From Phaeobacter sp. QD34_24 (lineage in GTDB: Bacteria > Pseudomonadota > Alphaproteobacteria > Rhodobacterales > Rhodobacteraceae): a stretch of DNA of 64,000 nucleotides. The translations under genes were made by a program, and so were the position numbers. The stretch spans positions 1-64,000 of the forward strand of contig NZ_JARCJD010000004.1 of the NCBI RefSeq assembly GCF_028890115.1. Direction: 5' to 3'. The notes below the pieces were generated by a model, which was not told where the DNA came from, did no database searches, and worked only from the letters and a program-made list of their open reading frames with translations. Shown piece after piece: positions 16,950 to 29,255 of this stretch; the stretch's first letter is position 1; each line of letters begins with the position of its first letter.

Positions 16950-17951
16950 ATGCGCCTTTTGCTCCCTGTCTATTCGCTGTCGGCCATGCTGCCGGTGTTG
17001 TGCCTGCTGATCGGGCAGGCCGTCTCGGCGCAATCCTTTGACGTGGAGTTGCGCGAGGTTTCGGATTGGCGACCGGTCTTTGGCAAGGTGCAGAGCGTGA
17101 AACGCGCGCTGGCGCGGGCGCGCCTGTCCGGCAGCCTTGTGGAGCTGAGCGCGGATGAGGGCGATAGCGTGGCCTCGGGGCAGGTGCTGGCCCGGGTCGA
17201 GGATGAAAAGCTGGCGCTCGAAATTGCCGGGGTCGAAGCCGGTATCCGTGCGCTGGAGGCGCAGATCGCCCTGGCTGAAATCGATCTGACCCGTGTTCTG
17301 GAACTGCGCGAACGCGGCGCCTCTCCGAAAACCGCGGTGGATCAGGCCCAGACAGCGCTGAATGTGGCGGAGGAAAACCTGGCCGCACAGCAGGCGCAGC
17401 GGGATCTGCTTTTGGCCCGGCAGGCCGAAGGCATCGTGCGCGCGCCCGAAGCGGGGCGGATCCTCAGCGTGCCGGTGGTCGATGGGATGTTCGTCAATCC
17501 GGGTGAAACCGTTGCCACCATCGCGACCGAGAATTTCGTGCTGCGCACCGAGCTGCCCGAACGCCACGCCCGCTACCTGGGCGCCGGTGACACCGTGCGC
17601 ATCCTGGCGCGCGGGGCGCTGACAAATACCGAGGTGCACAGCGATGGCCGTATCGCCAAGATCTACCCCGAGCTGGTCGCCGGTCAGGTCGTGGTGGATG
17701 TGGAGGCCGAGGGCCTGGGTGATTTCTTTGTGGGGGAACGGGTGCGGCTGCTGATCGCCACCGGCCAGCGCCCGGCCATCGTGGTGCCGGACGGTTACCT
17801 GCAGCAGCGCAACGGGGTGACCTTCGCGCGGCTCGACAGCGAGGTCGAGGTGGTGGTCCAGCCCGGTGTGCCCGTCGATGGCGGCATCGAGGTGCTGGCA
17901 GGGCTGAAACCCGGCGATCGGCTGAGTGCATATGAGGCGGCGCAACAATGA
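16950..17951 (+). CDS. RND efflux periplasmic membrane fusion protein
   Basis: The 333-residue protein has an N-terminal signal sequence (MRLLLPVYSLSAMLPVLCLL, cleavage probably after VSA) and the layout of HlyD/AcrA adaptors: a split lipoyl-like domain (ARLSGSLVELSADEGDSVASGQ and RAPEAGRILSVPVVDGMFV), an alpha hairpin between them (about 90-150), and beta-barrel plus membrane-proximal domains. It would link the pump to an outer membrane channel. The ATG at 16950 has an AGAGGA site upstream and starts at the signal. Its stop overlaps the pump start by ATGA. No outer membrane factor is encoded nearby. Confidence 0.9.
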   Translation: MRLLLPVYSLSAMLPVLCLLIGQAVSAQSFDVELREVSDWRPVFGKVQSVKRALARARLSGSLVELSADEGDSVASGQVLARVEDEKLALEIAGVEAGIRALEAQIALAEIDLTRVLELRERGASPKTAVDQAQTALNVAEENLAAQQAQRDLLLARQAEGIVRAPEAGRILSVPVVDGMFVNPGETVATIATENFVLRTELPERHARYLGAGDTVRILARGALTNTEVHSDGRIAKIYPELVAGQVVVDVEAEGLGDFFVGERVRLLIATGQRPAIVVPDGYLQQRNGVTFARLDSEVEVVVQPGVPVDGGIEVLAGLKPGDRLSAYEAAQQ

Positions 17952-20900
17952 GCACCGAGACCTCTCAGCCCGACGAAAAACCGGAATCCCTTGGCATTGC
18001 CGGGTCGATTTCCAGTGCCTTCATCAACTCTCCCCTGACGCCGCTGTTGCTGATCGCCTCCATGATCCTCGGTTTCGTGGCGCTGCTCATGCTGCCGCGC
18101 GAGGAAGAGCCGCAGATCTCGGTGCCGATGGTGGACGTCTTCATCCAGGCCAACGGACTGGCCGCCGATGACGCGGTGGAACTGGTTGCAAAACCGATCG
18201 AGGCGCTGCTGACGCGGCTGCCGGGCGTCGAACATGTCTACAGTCAAAGCTTTGATGATCGGGTGATGGCTACCGCCCGCTTTGAGGTGGGCGTGCCCGA
18301 GGATGACGCCATCCTGCGCGTTCATTCCGAAATCCGCGCCAATTTCGACCAGCTGCCCATCGGCATCCCGGAGCCCCTGATCATCGGGCGCGGGGTCAAC
18401 GACGTCGCCATCCTGGTCCTGTCACTCGCCCCGCGCGCGGATCTACCGCGCGATGTGGCAGAGCGGTGGGACAGGGCCAACCTGGGCGAGGTCGCCTCGC
18501 AGCTGATGTCGGAACTCTCCAAGGCCGAGGACGTGGGCCGCACCTATATGGTGGGAGACAGCCGCACGGAGATCCGGGTGGAACCCGACACCGCCGCGCT
18601 GGCCCTTTATGGCGTCACGCTGGAGCAACTGGCCGAAAAGGTGCGCAACGCCAACCGGTCCGAGCTGCTGGGCCGGGTGCGCCAGACCGGCGCCTCGCTG
18701 GATCTGCTCAGCGGGCAAAGCCTGGTGGGTCAGCCCGACCTGGGTTTGCTTCTTGTCACCACGCGGGACGGGCGGCCGGTCTATGTGAAGGATGTGGCCC
18801 GCGTCAGCATTGCCCCCGCCGATGCCGACAACCGCGCTTGGACCCTGCACCCCGGTGAGGCGACGCCGCGCCCGGCGGTCTCGCTTGCCTTTGCCAAGCG
18901 CGAAGGGGCCAATGCGGTCAACGTGGCAGAGGAGCTGCTGCAGCGGCTGGAGATCGCCAAGCGCGACTTCCTGCCCGATGCGCTGGAGGTCGAGGTCACC
19001 CGCAACTACGGCGAGACCGCGCAGAAGAAATCGGACGAGCTGTTCTCGCATCTTGCGGGCGCCAGCGTGTCGATCTTCCTGATGATCGTGGTCTTCATCG
19101 GCTGGCGCGAAGGGGTGGTGACGCTGATCATCATTCCCGCCACCATCCTGATGACCTTTGCCGCCTCCTACCTGATGGGGTTCACCATCAACCGGGTGTC
19201 GCTGTTTGCGCTGATCTTCTCGATCGGGATCCTGGTGGATGACGCCATCGTGGTGGTGGAAAACATCGCCCGCCACTGGCGGCTCGATCCCACCGGCGAC
19301 AAGACCAAGGTTGCCCTGCGTGGTGTTGCGGAGGTCGGCAACCCGACGATCATCGCAACGCTCACCATCGTATTCGCCCTGCTGCCGATGCTGTTTGTCT
19401 CGGGCATGATGGGCCCCTACATGAGCCCCATTCCCACCAATGCTTCGGCGGCGATGATCCTCAGCTTCTTTGTGGCGGTGGTCTTTGCGCCCTGGATCAT
19501 GCTGCGGCTTCAGCGCAAGACACCGGGTACTGCTGCTGCGCATGGCGGCGGCGAGGACGGCCATGGCGAAGACACCCGCATGGCGCGGATCTATCGCGCC
19601 ATCGCCCGGCCCCTGCTGGCCAGCCGCACGGGGGCAGCCATCTTCCTGATCCTCGTCTTCGTGGGCACCGGCGCGTCGGTGTCGCTGTTTGGCACCCAGT
19701 CGGTGGTGGTGAAGCTTCTGCCCTTTGACGACAAGTCCGAGGTGCAGGTGATCGTCGATCTGCAGGAAGGCGCCACGCTGGAGGATACCGAGCGCGCCCT
19801 GTTCGCGCTGGCCAGCGCCGCCGGGGAGATTCCCGAGATCGAAAGCATCCAGGCCTATGCGGGCACCGCTGCACCCTTCAACTTCAACGGGCTGGTGCGG
19901 CACTACTTCGTGCGCCAGAATCCAGAGCTGGGCGATCTGCAGATCAACCTGGCCGATTCCGAAGAGCGCGACCGCCAAAGCCATGCCATCGCCCTGGAAC
20001 TGCGGGAACGCCTTGCGGCGGTTGACCTGCCCGCAGGCAGCTCGGTCAAGGTGGTGGAAGTGCCGCCCGGCCCGCCGGTGCTGGCGACCCTTCTGGCCGA
20101 GGTCTATGGCCCCGATCCCGACACCCGGCGCGAGGTGGCGACGGGGTTGAAGGAGATCTTCCGGGACGTGGATTTCATCGTCGATGTGGATGACAGTTTT
20201 GGCCGCCCGCCGGAACGGCTCCGGATCGAGATCGACCAGGCCAGCCTCGATTTCCACGGGGTGGAGCAAAGCGCGGTCTATGACACGCTGTCGCTGCTGT
20301 TCCACGGCACCACCGTTGGCTATTCCCAGCGCGGTGGCGGGGTGCGGCCGATCCCGATCAGCATGAAGCTGAGTGAGGAACGCCGCCAGGTGACCGAATC
20401 CCTGCTGGCAACGCCCTTGGCCGCCCGTGGTCCGGCAGGCATCGGTCAGGGCAACGTGGAACTGGGCGAGGTGGTGCGGGTCTCGGTCGAGCAGGGCTCC
20501 TGGCCTGTCTTCCGAAAGAACGGTCTGAACCTAGAGATGGTCACCGCCGATCTGGCAGGCCGTTTCGAGGCGCCGATCTACGGCATGATCGCGGTGCAGG
20601 AGGAGATCGACGCCCGCGACTGGCCCGAGGGCATGACACCCCAGGTCACCCTCTACGGCCAGCCCATGGATGAAAGCAAACCGATCCTGCTGTGGGATGG
20701 CGAATGGGAGGTCACCTATGTCACCTTCCGCGACATGGGTGCGGCCTTTGGCGCGGCCTTGGTGGGGATCTATTTCCTGATCGTCGGCCAGTTCCGCAGC
20801 TTCAAGCTGCCGCTGGTGATCATGACGCCGATTCCGCTGACCCTGATCGGGATCACCCTGGGACACTGGGCGATGAACGCGCCCTTCACTGCCACCTCGA

Positions 20901-21205
20901 TGATCGGCTTCATCAGCCTTGCGGGTATCATCGTGCGCAACTCGATCCTGCTGGTGGATTTCATCCGCCGCGAACAGGACAACGGGCGGTCCTTGCATGA
21001 TGCGCTGTTGGCGGCGGGGGGCGTGCGTTTCCTGCCGATCTTCCTGACCGCGATCACCGCCATGTCCGGCGCGGCCTTCATCCTGGTCGATCCGATCTTC
21101 CAGGGGCTGGGGATTTCGCTGCTGTTCGGGTTGGCGACATCGACCGCGCTGACGCTTCTGGTGATCCCGGCGATCTACTGGGTGGCGCGCGGCGGCAGGG
21201 CGTAG
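17948..21205 (+). CDS. RND-family multidrug/solute efflux pump (AcrB-like)
   Basis: The 1085-residue inner-membrane proton antiporter shows the tandem RND organisation: TM1 near 27-47, a large periplasmic loop, TM2-6 (about 365-510), TM7 near 555, a second loop, and TM8-12 (about 940-1075). The proton-relay pair is D431-D432 in GILVDDAIVVVENIARH of TM4, equivalent to D407/D408 of AcrB. A His/Gly-rich insert (about 530-545) lies before TM7. It is co-translated with the adaptor. The substrate is not predictable; the sequence is closer to general AcrB-type than to Cus/Czc metal pumps. Confidence 0.93.
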   Translation: MSTETSQPDEKPESLGIAGSISSAFINSPLTPLLLIASMILGFVALLMLPREEEPQISVPMVDVFIQANGLAADDAVELVAKPIEALLTRLPGVEHVYSQSFDDRVMATARFEVGVPEDDAILRVHSEIRANFDQLPIGIPEPLIIGRGVNDVAILVLSLAPRADLPRDVAERWDRANLGEVASQLMSELSKAEDVGRTYMVGDSRTEIRVEPDTAALALYGVTLEQLAEKVRNANRSELLGRVRQTGASLDLLSGQSLVGQPDLGLLLVTTRDGRPVYVKDVARVSIAPADADNRAWTLHPGEATPRPAVSLAFAKREGANAVNVAEELLQRLEIAKRDFLPDALEVEVTRNYGETAQKKSDELFSHLAGASVSIFLMIVVFIGWREGVVTLIIIPATILMTFAASYLMGFTINRVSLFALIFSIGILVDDAIVVVENIARHWRLDPTGDKTKVALRGVAEVGNPTIIATLTIVFALLPMLFVSGMMGPYMSPIPTNASAAMILSFFVAVVFAPWIMLRLQRKTPGTAAAHGGGEDGHGEDTRMARIYRAIARPLLASRTGAAIFLILVFVGTGASVSLFGTQSVVVKLLPFDDKSEVQVIVDLQEGATLEDTERALFALASAAGEIPEIESIQAYAGTAAPFNFNGLVRHYFVRQNPELGDLQINLADSEERDRQSHAIALELRERLAAVDLPAGSSVKVVEVPPGPPVLATLLAEVYGPDPDTRREVATGLKEIFRDVDFIVDVDDSFGRPPERLRIEIDQASLDFHGVEQSAVYDTLSLLFHGTTVGYSQRGGGVRPIPISMKLSEERRQVTESLLATPLAARGPAGIGQGNVELGEVVRVSVEQGSWPVFRKNGLNLEMVTADLAGRFEAPIYGMIAVQEEIDARDWPEGMTPQVTLYGQPMDESKPILLWDGEWEVTYVTFRDMGAAFGAALVGIYFLIVGQFRSFKLPLVIMTPIPLTLIGITLGHWAMNAPFTATSMIGFISLAGIIVRNSILLVDFIRREQDNGRSLHDALLAAGGVRFLPIFLTAITAMSGAAFILVDPIFQGLGISLLFGLATSTALTLLVIPAIYWVARGGRA

Positions 21206-21237
21206 GGCACCCCTCAGCACCAGCTCTTTGCGTTGCG

Positions 21238-21264
21238 GGCGCAGTCGGGGAAACCGGCTGCGCC
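21238..21264 (+). terminator. Hairpin after the RND pump gene
   Basis: GGCGCAG (21238-21244) pairs with CTGCGCC (21258-21264), with an inner CGG/CCG extension and a GGAAA loop, followed by TTGATCTT. It is a probable transcription end between the pump operon and the ligase-E1-E2-ACP operon. Confidence 0.45.
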
Positions 21265-21334
21265 TTGATCTTGGTCATCTGCGGCTGTGGATTTTCCACC
21301 TATGCTCGCTACGGTGGAACCAGGGGGAGTACCT

Positions 21335-23082
<1,748 letters not shown>

Positions 23083-23086
<4 letters not shown>

Positions 23087-25086
23087 GCATCGATCATGTG
23101 AAACCCCGTCTCGATCACGCGCATCTGCGCGATCTTCTGAAGGCGATGATCCGCATCCGGCGCTTTGAGGACACCTGCGCCGAGATGTACACCCGCGAAA
23201 AGATCCGCGGTTTCCTGCATCTTTATGACGGGGAGGAGGCAATCGCGGCGGGTATCATCCCCTTGCTCGCGGAGCAGGACCGGGTGGTGGCCACCTACCG
23301 CGAACACGGCCACGCCTTGATGCGCGGCATCCCCATGGGCAGCGTCCTGGCGGAAATGTACGGCAAGGCGGAGGGCTGCGCCGGGGGGCGGGGTGGATCG
23401 ATGCATCTGTTCAGCCGCGATCACAATTTCTATGGCGGCAATGCCATTGTCGGGGGCGGTCTGCCTCTGGCTGCGGGGCTGGCGCTGGCGGATCGGATGC
23501 AGGGCACAGGCGCCGTCACCGCCTGTTTCTTTGGCGAGGGCGCCGTGGCGGAAGGCGAGTTCCACGAGAGCCTGAACCTGGCGGCGCTTTGGGATCTGCC
23601 GGTGCTGTTTGTCTGCGAAAACAACGGCTACGCCATGGGCACGGCGCTGGAACGCTCGGAATCCGAGATTGACATCCATGCCAAGGCGGCCAGCTATGGC
23701 ATCGACGCCCACGTGGTGGACGGCATGGATATCGTGGCGGTCGAAGGCGCGGCGCGAAAGGCGCTGACAGTCATTGCCGAGACCGGCAAGCCGCAGTTCC
23801 TGGAATGCCGCACCTACCGATTCCGCGCCCACGCCATGTTCGATGCCCAGCTTTATCGCCCCAAGGAAGAGGTCGAGGGTTGGCGCGCCAAGGGGCCGAT
23901 TGTCCGGTTTCAGACCTGGGCCGAAGACAATAACCTGCTGCACGCCGGAGAGATCGCGGAGATCATAGCCGAGGTGGATGCCGAGATTGCCGAGGCCGTC
24001 GCCTTTGCCGAAGGGGGCAGGGATGAACCTGTCGGGGATCTCACCCGCTATGTGATGGCGCCGGATCGGCCTGCGCCGCCCGAAGTCGCACCTCCCGGCA
24101 CCATGGTGACCACCACCTACCGCGAGGCGGTGCGCACAGGCATCGTGGATGCGATGAGCCGTGACCCACGCGTCTTCTTGATGGGAGAGGACGTCGGGCG
24201 TTATGGCGGCTGCTATGCGGTCTCCAAAGGCTTGCTTGATCAGTTCGGCGGGGATCGCATCCGCGACACGCCGCTGTCTGAATCCGGTTTCACCGGCGCC
24301 GGAATTGGCGCCGCGATGGCCGGGATGCGCCCCATCGTCGAGGTGATGACGGTCAACTTCTCGCTGCTCGCCTTGGACCAGATCCTCAACACCGCCGCCA
24401 CCTTCCGCCACATGTCGAACAACCAGTTCGGTGTGCCCGTGGTGATCCGCATGGCCACCGGTGCGGGCCGCCAGCTGGCGGCGCAGCATTCGCATTCGCT
24501 GGAAGGCTGGTACGCCCATATTCCAGGGCTGCGGGTGCTGGCGCCCGCCACGCTGGAGGATGCGCGGGGCATGCTCTGGACCGCGCTGGAGGACCCGGAC
24601 CCGGTGCTGATCTTCGAGAATGTCATGCTTTACAATCGCGAAGGCGAGCTGGCCGAGAACGCCGGAGCGGTGGATATCGACCACGCCGTCGTGCGGCGGG
24701 ACGGCACCGATATCTCGCTGATCACCTATGGCGGCTCCCTGTTCAAGACGCTGGAGGCTGCCGAGGCATTGGCGCAGGAGGGGATCAATGCCGAGGTGAT
24801 CGACCTGCGCTCCCTGCGGCCGCTGGACAGTGAGACGATCCTGGCTTCGGTGCGCAAGACCCGCCGCGCGGTGATGGTGGACGAGGGCTGGAAGACTGGC
24901 AGCCTCGCGGCCGAGATCGGCATGCTCCTGGCCGAAGAAGCCTTCTGGGATCTCGATGCTCCCCTGGCGCGCGTCTGCAGCGCCGAGGTGCCGATCCCCT
25001 ATGCCGCCCATCTGGAGCAGGCCGCGATCCCGCAGGTGGCCGAGATTATCACGACCGCCCGCCGCGTGATGGGGGAGGCGCCATGA
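23083..25086 (+). CDS. Fused E1 alpha-beta TPP-dependent dehydrogenase (PDH/acetoin type)
   Basis: The 667-residue protein fuses an E1 alpha half (about 10-325) with an E1 beta half (about 345-667). The TPP motif is [15 protein letters not shown] then [10 protein letters not shown] (151-186), with Glu in place of the Asp of GDG. The alpha half has [11 protein letters not shown] and [12 protein letters not shown]; the beta half has [18 protein letters not shown] and [14 protein letters not shown]. Such enzymes decarboxylate a 2-oxo acid or cleave acetoin and acylate lipoyl-E2. It overlaps both neighbours by ATGA. Pyruvate, acetoin or another C2/C3 donor are all possible. Confidence 0.88.
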
Positions 25087-26237
25087 GCGCGTTTCTCATG
25101 CCCTCGCTGGGTGCGGATATGGAGGCGGGTACGCTGATGGAGCAGGTGATCGCCCCCGGTCAATCGGTTGCGCGCGGCGATATCATCGCGGTGGTGGAAA
25201 CCCAGAAGGGTGCGATCGAGATCGAATGTTACGCGGCCGGTACAGTCACCGAATGGCTGGTGGCGATTGGCGAGCGGGTTCCCGTGGGCACGCCGCTGGC
25301 GCGGATCGATACCGGGGAAGAGGAAGCGGAGCAGGCCGCTCCACCGCAGCCAGAGCCTACGCCGCAAGTGGTGGAACAGGCGCCCGAACCAGCGCCCGCC
25401 CCCAGACCTGTCTCCGGCGGCACGCGTGTGGCGGCTTCCCCGGCGGCACGGCGATTGGCGGCTGAGAAGGGCGTGGACCTTGGCACGATCCCGGTGATGT
25501 CCGGCCAGCCGATCCGGCACGGCGATGTGGCGGCGCATCTCAAGGCGGGCGATAGGCCCGAGTCACAGACGGGTCTCAGCGCCATGCGGCAGGCGATTTC
25601 GGCTTCCATGTCGCGCTCCAAGCGCGAGATCCCGCATTTCTATCTGACCCATCAGGTGGATCTGACCGCACTGACTGAGTTCATCGCGGAAACGAACGCC
25701 GGTCGCGCGCCCGAAGACCGCCTTTTGCAGCCGGTCTTCTACCTGCGGGCCATGGCGCGGGCCTTGAAGAAATATCCCGAGTTCAACGGGCATTTCGAGA
25801 AGGACATATTTACCCCGGCGGAGGCCGCTCATATCGGCCTGGCCATCGCCCTGCGCGGCGGCGGGCTGGTGGCGCCGGCGCTGTTCGACGTGGCAGCGCA
25901 AGAGCGCGACACCCTGATGGCGCAGATGCGCGACCTGATCGCCAGGGTGCGCGCGGGCCGCTTCAAGGCGCGGGAGCTGTCGGATGCCACCATCACCCTG
26001 ACGAGCCTTGGCGATCGCGGGATCGACGGGCTGTTTGGCGTGATCTACCCGCCGCAGGTGGCCATTGTCGGCATCGGCACGCCCGCTCTGCGCCCCTGGG
26101 TGGTGGACGGCAAGGTGCTGCCGCACCAGATCGCAACCCTCACCTTGGCCGCCGACCACCGCGTCAGCGACGGCCATCGCGGCGCGCTGTTCCTGCGCGC
26201 CATCGACCGATTTTTGCAGGAGCCCGAAACCCTATGA
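25083..26237 (+). CDS. Lipoyl E2 acyltransferase (2-oxoacid dehydrogenase/acetoin dehydrogenase type)
   Basis: The 384-residue protein has one lipoyl domain (1-76, lipoyl Lys K42 in [11 protein letters not shown]), a Pro/Ala/Glu linker (about 78-115), a small subunit-binding-like domain (about 117-153) and a catalytic domain (about 165-384) with H359 and D363 in DHRVSDG. The binding domain begins normally ([18 protein letters not shown]) but the GTGPGGRI-type loop is replaced by [15 protein letters not shown]. It moves acyl groups from its lipoyl arm to an acceptor; with an ACP gene overlapping next, a carrier protein rather than CoA may be the acceptor. No E3 gene is in the operon. Confidence 0.88.
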   Translation: MSAFLMPSLGADMEAGTLMEQVIAPGQSVARGDIIAVVETQKGAIEIECYAAGTVTEWLVAIGERVPVGTPLARIDTGEEEAEQAAPPQPEPTPQVVEQAPEPAPAPRPVSGGTRVAASPAARRLAAEKGVDLGTIPVMSGQPIRHGDVAAHLKAGDRPESQTGLSAMRQAISASMSRSKREIPHFYLTHQVDLTALTEFIAETNAGRAPEDRLLQPVFYLRAMARALKKYPEFNGHFEKDIFTPAEAAHIGLAIALRGGGLVAPALFDVAAQERDTLMAQMRDLIARVRAGRFKARELSDATITLTSLGDRGIDGLFGVIYPPQVAIVGIGTPALRPWVVDGKVLPHQIATLTLAADHRVSDGHRGALFLRAIDRFLQEPETL

Positions 26238-26479
26238 CACGTGACGACATCGCAAAGGCCCTTGGCGAAGAACTGGTCCGGATCGCCCCGGATATTCCGC
26301 TGGACGAGATCGACCGCAGCGCGGAACTGCGCGATGAGTTCGATATCGATTCCATCGATTTCCTGAATCTGGTCACCGCGCTGGGCAAGCGGTTTGCGCT
26401 TGAGATGCCCGAGGCGGATTATGGCGCGATGGACAGTTTCGACCATATGGTCGACTATCTTGCCGAGCATCTCTCCTAG
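26234..26479 (+). CDS. Acyl carrier protein, dedicated to the dehydrogenase operon
   Basis: The 81-residue acidic protein has the four-helix carrier layout and the phosphopantetheine attachment serine S40 in EFDIDSIDFLNLV. This is a DSI rather than the usual DSL motif. It overlaps the E2 stop by ATGA and ends the operon. It is unlike housekeeping AcpP in the motif surroundings and has no fatty-acid synthesis neighbours, so it is probably a pathway-specific carrier. It needs a phosphopantetheinyl transferase from elsewhere. Confidence 0.88.
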   Translation: MTRDDIAKALGEELVRIAPDIPLDEIDRSAELRDEFDIDSIDFLNLVTALGKRFALEMPEADYGAMDSFDHMVDYLAEHLS

Positions 26480-26507
26480 GCTCAGGACCAATTGATCCTG
26501 CACCTAG
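26476..26507. terminator. Hairpin at the convergence of the ACP and P-type ATPase genes
   Basis: CTAGG...CAGGA pairs with TCCTG...CCTAG across 26476-26507, overlapping the ACP stop and the ATPase stop. Only 24 bases separate the two genes, so this is the only candidate bidirectional terminator. Confidence 0.4.
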
Positions 26508-29200
26508 TCTCTATCGGTCTTGCGCGTAAGCAGCAGGGTCTGCCCGATCAGCAAGGGCAGCAGGCTGAGGGCGACAGAAAGGGCAAGCCCGGCGGGCCCG
26601 GGGTCCGGCAGGCGCAGCAGACCGGCCAGCGCAGGGAACCATAGCGCAGATGCGATCAGGGCCGAACACAGGGCCAGTGCTGCCCAGACATAGGGGTTGC
26701 CGGTGACCTCATTTGCCAACAGCCTCCCCTCCGTGCTGCGCACATTGAAGACATTCCACAGCTGCGCCAGCGCCAGTGTCAGGAAGGCGACGGTGACCGA
26801 TTGCGCCTCTTCCAGTTGCAGCCAGAACAGTGACAGCACAAAGGCCGAGAGGGTGGCCAGGGTGATCAACAGGCTCAACACCCCGATCCAGGTCCATTCG
26901 GGTTGGCCCGCGATGGGTTCGGAGGGGTCGCGGGGCGGGCGGGCCATCACGCCATGGTCGCCCTTGCCCAGCCCCAGCGCGAAGGCGGGGAAAACATCCG
27001 TCACCAAGTTCAGGAACAGGATCTGCAGTGGCAACAGCGGCGCGGGCAGGCCTGCGCCGACGGCGATGCCGACCACCAGCACCTCGCTGACATTGCAGGA
27101 CATCAGGTAGACCACGAACTTGCGGATATTGTCGAAGATCACCCGCCCCTGCCACATGGCATCGATCAGAGTGCCAAAGGCGTCGTCCTTCAGCACCACA
27201 TCGGCGGCCTCGCGCGCGACCTGGGTGCCGCGCTGCCCCATGGCGATGCCGATGTCGGATTTCTTCAGGGCTGGGGCATCGTTCACCCCGTCTCCGGTCA
27301 TGGCGACCACATGGCCAGCCTTCTGGAACAGGCGGACGAGGCTCAGCTTGGTTTCGGGTGCCACGCGGGCAAAGACATCTGCCGCCAGCACCCGGTCGCG
27401 CAGGGCGGGATCTGCGGTCTCGGGATCGAGATCGCGCAGTTCCTTGCCTTCGATGACATGCAATCCGCCCTCTTCCAGCCCGGCCTGGCGGGCGATGGTC
27501 TCAGCCGTGGCGGCATGGTCTCCGGTGATCATCGCCACCCGCACGCCTGCGTCCAGACTAGCGCGGATCGCAGCGGGGACATCGGCGCGCAGGGGATCAA
27601 GGAAGCAGACCAACCCCACCAGGGTGAGACCCGAATAGGGATCGGTATCGGCCCTGTCGGCACTTTTGCAGGCCAGAGCCAGCAGCCGCAGGCCTTCGCG
27701 CGCGGCGGCCCCTTGCCGGGCCTCCCAGTCCTGGCGGGCGGTGGCATCCAGCGGCACCGGCCCGCCCTGACCATATGCGTGATCGCAGATCGCCAGTACC
27801 GCTTCGGGCGCGCCCTTTACCGCGTAGAAGAAATCAGGCCCGTCCGCGTGCACGGTGGCCATCATCTGCCGGTCGGGGTCAAAGGCGTGCTGGGCCACAT
27901 CGGGCAGGCTGTGCGACAGCTCTTGCCGGGCAACCCCTTGAGAGCTTGCAAGCCGCAAGAGGGCAATCTCCATCGGCTCGCCACTGGCCTCGGCTGCCCC
28001 ATCGCCATGGGCGAGTTCGGCGTTGTTGCACAGGGCGCCGATGCGCAGGGCGAGGTCAAAGCGTGGATCCCCTTGCGGGGCGGTTCCGCCGCCTTCCAGG
28101 CGCAGATCACCCCCGGCCAGAAGATAGCGCACCGCCGCCATCTTGTTTTCGGTCAGCGTACCGGTCTTGTCGGTCAGGATCAGGGTCGTCGCGCCCAGGG
28201 TCTCGACCGAGGACAGCCGGGTGATCACCGCATTGCGCGCCGCCATCCGCCACATGCCACGCGCCAGGCACAGGGTGGCGACGATGGGCAGGCCTTCGGG
28301 GACGGCGGCCACCGCCAGTGCCGTACCGGTGCGGATCATGTCGATGAGCGCATGGCCGCGCAGCACGCCCGCCACCACCATCAGCACCGCAAGGCCCAGC
28401 GTCAGCCAGACCAGCCGGTGCCCCAGCCGGTCAAGCCGCCGTTCCAGCGGAGAGACTTCGGCCTGGGCTTCTTCGGTCAGGGCGCTGATCCGGCCGATCT
28501 CGGTCTCCATGCCGGTGGCGGTCACGATCCCCTCTCCGGCGCCCTGGGTGATGGCGGTGCCCTTGAAGACCATGTTGCTGCGGTCGGCGACATCGGTTTT
28601 CGGTGGCAGCGCATCGGTGCCCTTGGCGACCGGCAGGGATTCCCCGGTCAGAATAGATTCGTCGCTTTGCAGGTTGGAGGCCTTCAGCAGGCGCAGATCG
28701 GCGGTAATCACATCGCCCGCATCCAGGATCACGATATCGCCCGGCACCAACGCGCGGGCATCGATGCGCTGCACATGGCCGTCGCGGCGCACCAGGGTCT
28801 GCACCTCGGCAATGCGCAGCAAGGCCTCCATCGAGCGCACGGCGCGCAGCTCGGTGAAGAACCCGATGGCGCCGTTGAACAGAATGACGACAAGGATCGC
28901 GAAACCTTCGGCCAGATCGCCAAAGGCAAAGGACAGCACCGATGCCGCCGCCAGCAGCCAGATGATGATGCTGCGGAACTGATGCGCCAGCAGTCCCCAT
29001 GCGCTATGCGGTTTTTGCGCGCGCAGACGGTTCATCCCGTGACGCGCGCGCCGGGCTTCGACCTCCGCCGCAGCAAGACCCCGTGCCGGATCCGAGGTCA
29101 GCGCCGCAACAACATCTGCCACCGGCAGGCCATGTGGCAGGCCGGTGGGCAGACCGTGGGGCGCAGCGCCCGTGGCTTGTGTCATTTCCGTCTCCGTCAC
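26504..29200 (-). CDS. P-type cation-transporting ATPase (type II, Ca/Mn-like)
   Basis: The 898-residue pump has a cation-ATPase N-terminal domain (about 25-95), two membrane helices, the actuator domain with LTGESLPV, further helices with the ion-site motif AAVPEGLPIVATL, the phosphorylation Asp D344 in DKTGTLTENKM, the nucleotide domain, TGDGVNDAPALKKSDIGIAMG, and six C-terminal helices. The layout is that of SERCA/PMR1-like type II pumps, not heavy-metal P1B pumps. The transported ion (Ca, Mn, or H/Na) is not certain. It follows a phasin gene by 55 bases and an FNR-like box lies upstream of both. Confidence 0.92.
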   Translation of the reverse strand: MTETEMTQATGAAPHGLPTGLPHGLPVADVVAALTSDPARGLAAAEVEARRARHGMNRLRAQKPHSAWGLLAHQFRSIIIWLLAAASVLSFAFGDLAEGFAILVVILFNGAIGFFTELRAVRSMEALLRIAEVQTLVRRDGHVQRIDARALVPGDIVILDAGDVITADLRLLKASNLQSDESILTGESLPVAKGTDALPPKTDVADRSNMVFKGTAITQGAGEGIVTATGMETEIGRISALTEEAQAEVSPLERRLDRLGHRLVWLTLGLAVLMVVAGVLRGHALIDMIRTGTALAVAAVPEGLPIVATLCLARGMWRMAARNAVITRLSSVETLGATTLILTDKTGTLTENKMAAVRYLLAGGDLRLEGGGTAPQGDPRFDLALRIGALCNNAELAHGDGAAEASGEPMEIALLRLASSQGVARQELSHSLPDVAQHAFDPDRQMMATVHADGPDFFYAVKGAPEAVLAICDHAYGQGGPVPLDATARQDWEARQGAAAREGLRLLALACKSADRADTDPYSGLTLVGLVCFLDPLRADVPAAIRASLDAGVRVAMITGDHAATAETIARQAGLEEGGLHVIEGKELRDLDPETADPALRDRVLAADVFARVAPETKLSLVRLFQKAGHVVAMTGDGVNDAPALKKSDIGIAMGQRGTQVAREAADVVLKDDAFGTLIDAMWQGRVIFDNIRKFVVYLMSCNVSEVLVVGIAVGAGLPAPLLPLQILFLNLVTDVFPAFALGLGKGDHGVMARPPRDPSEPIAGQPEWTWIGVLSLLITLATLSAFVLSLFWLQLEEAQSVTVAFLTLALAQLWNVFNVRSTEGRLLANEVTGNPYVWAALALCSALIASALWFPALAGLLRLPDPGPAGLALSVALSLLPLLIGQTLLLTRKTDRD

Positions 29201-29255
29201 GTGGCTGTCTGCGTCCTTTGTGCGTCAGCCCCGTCGCGGATCATGCTGTTGCGGA

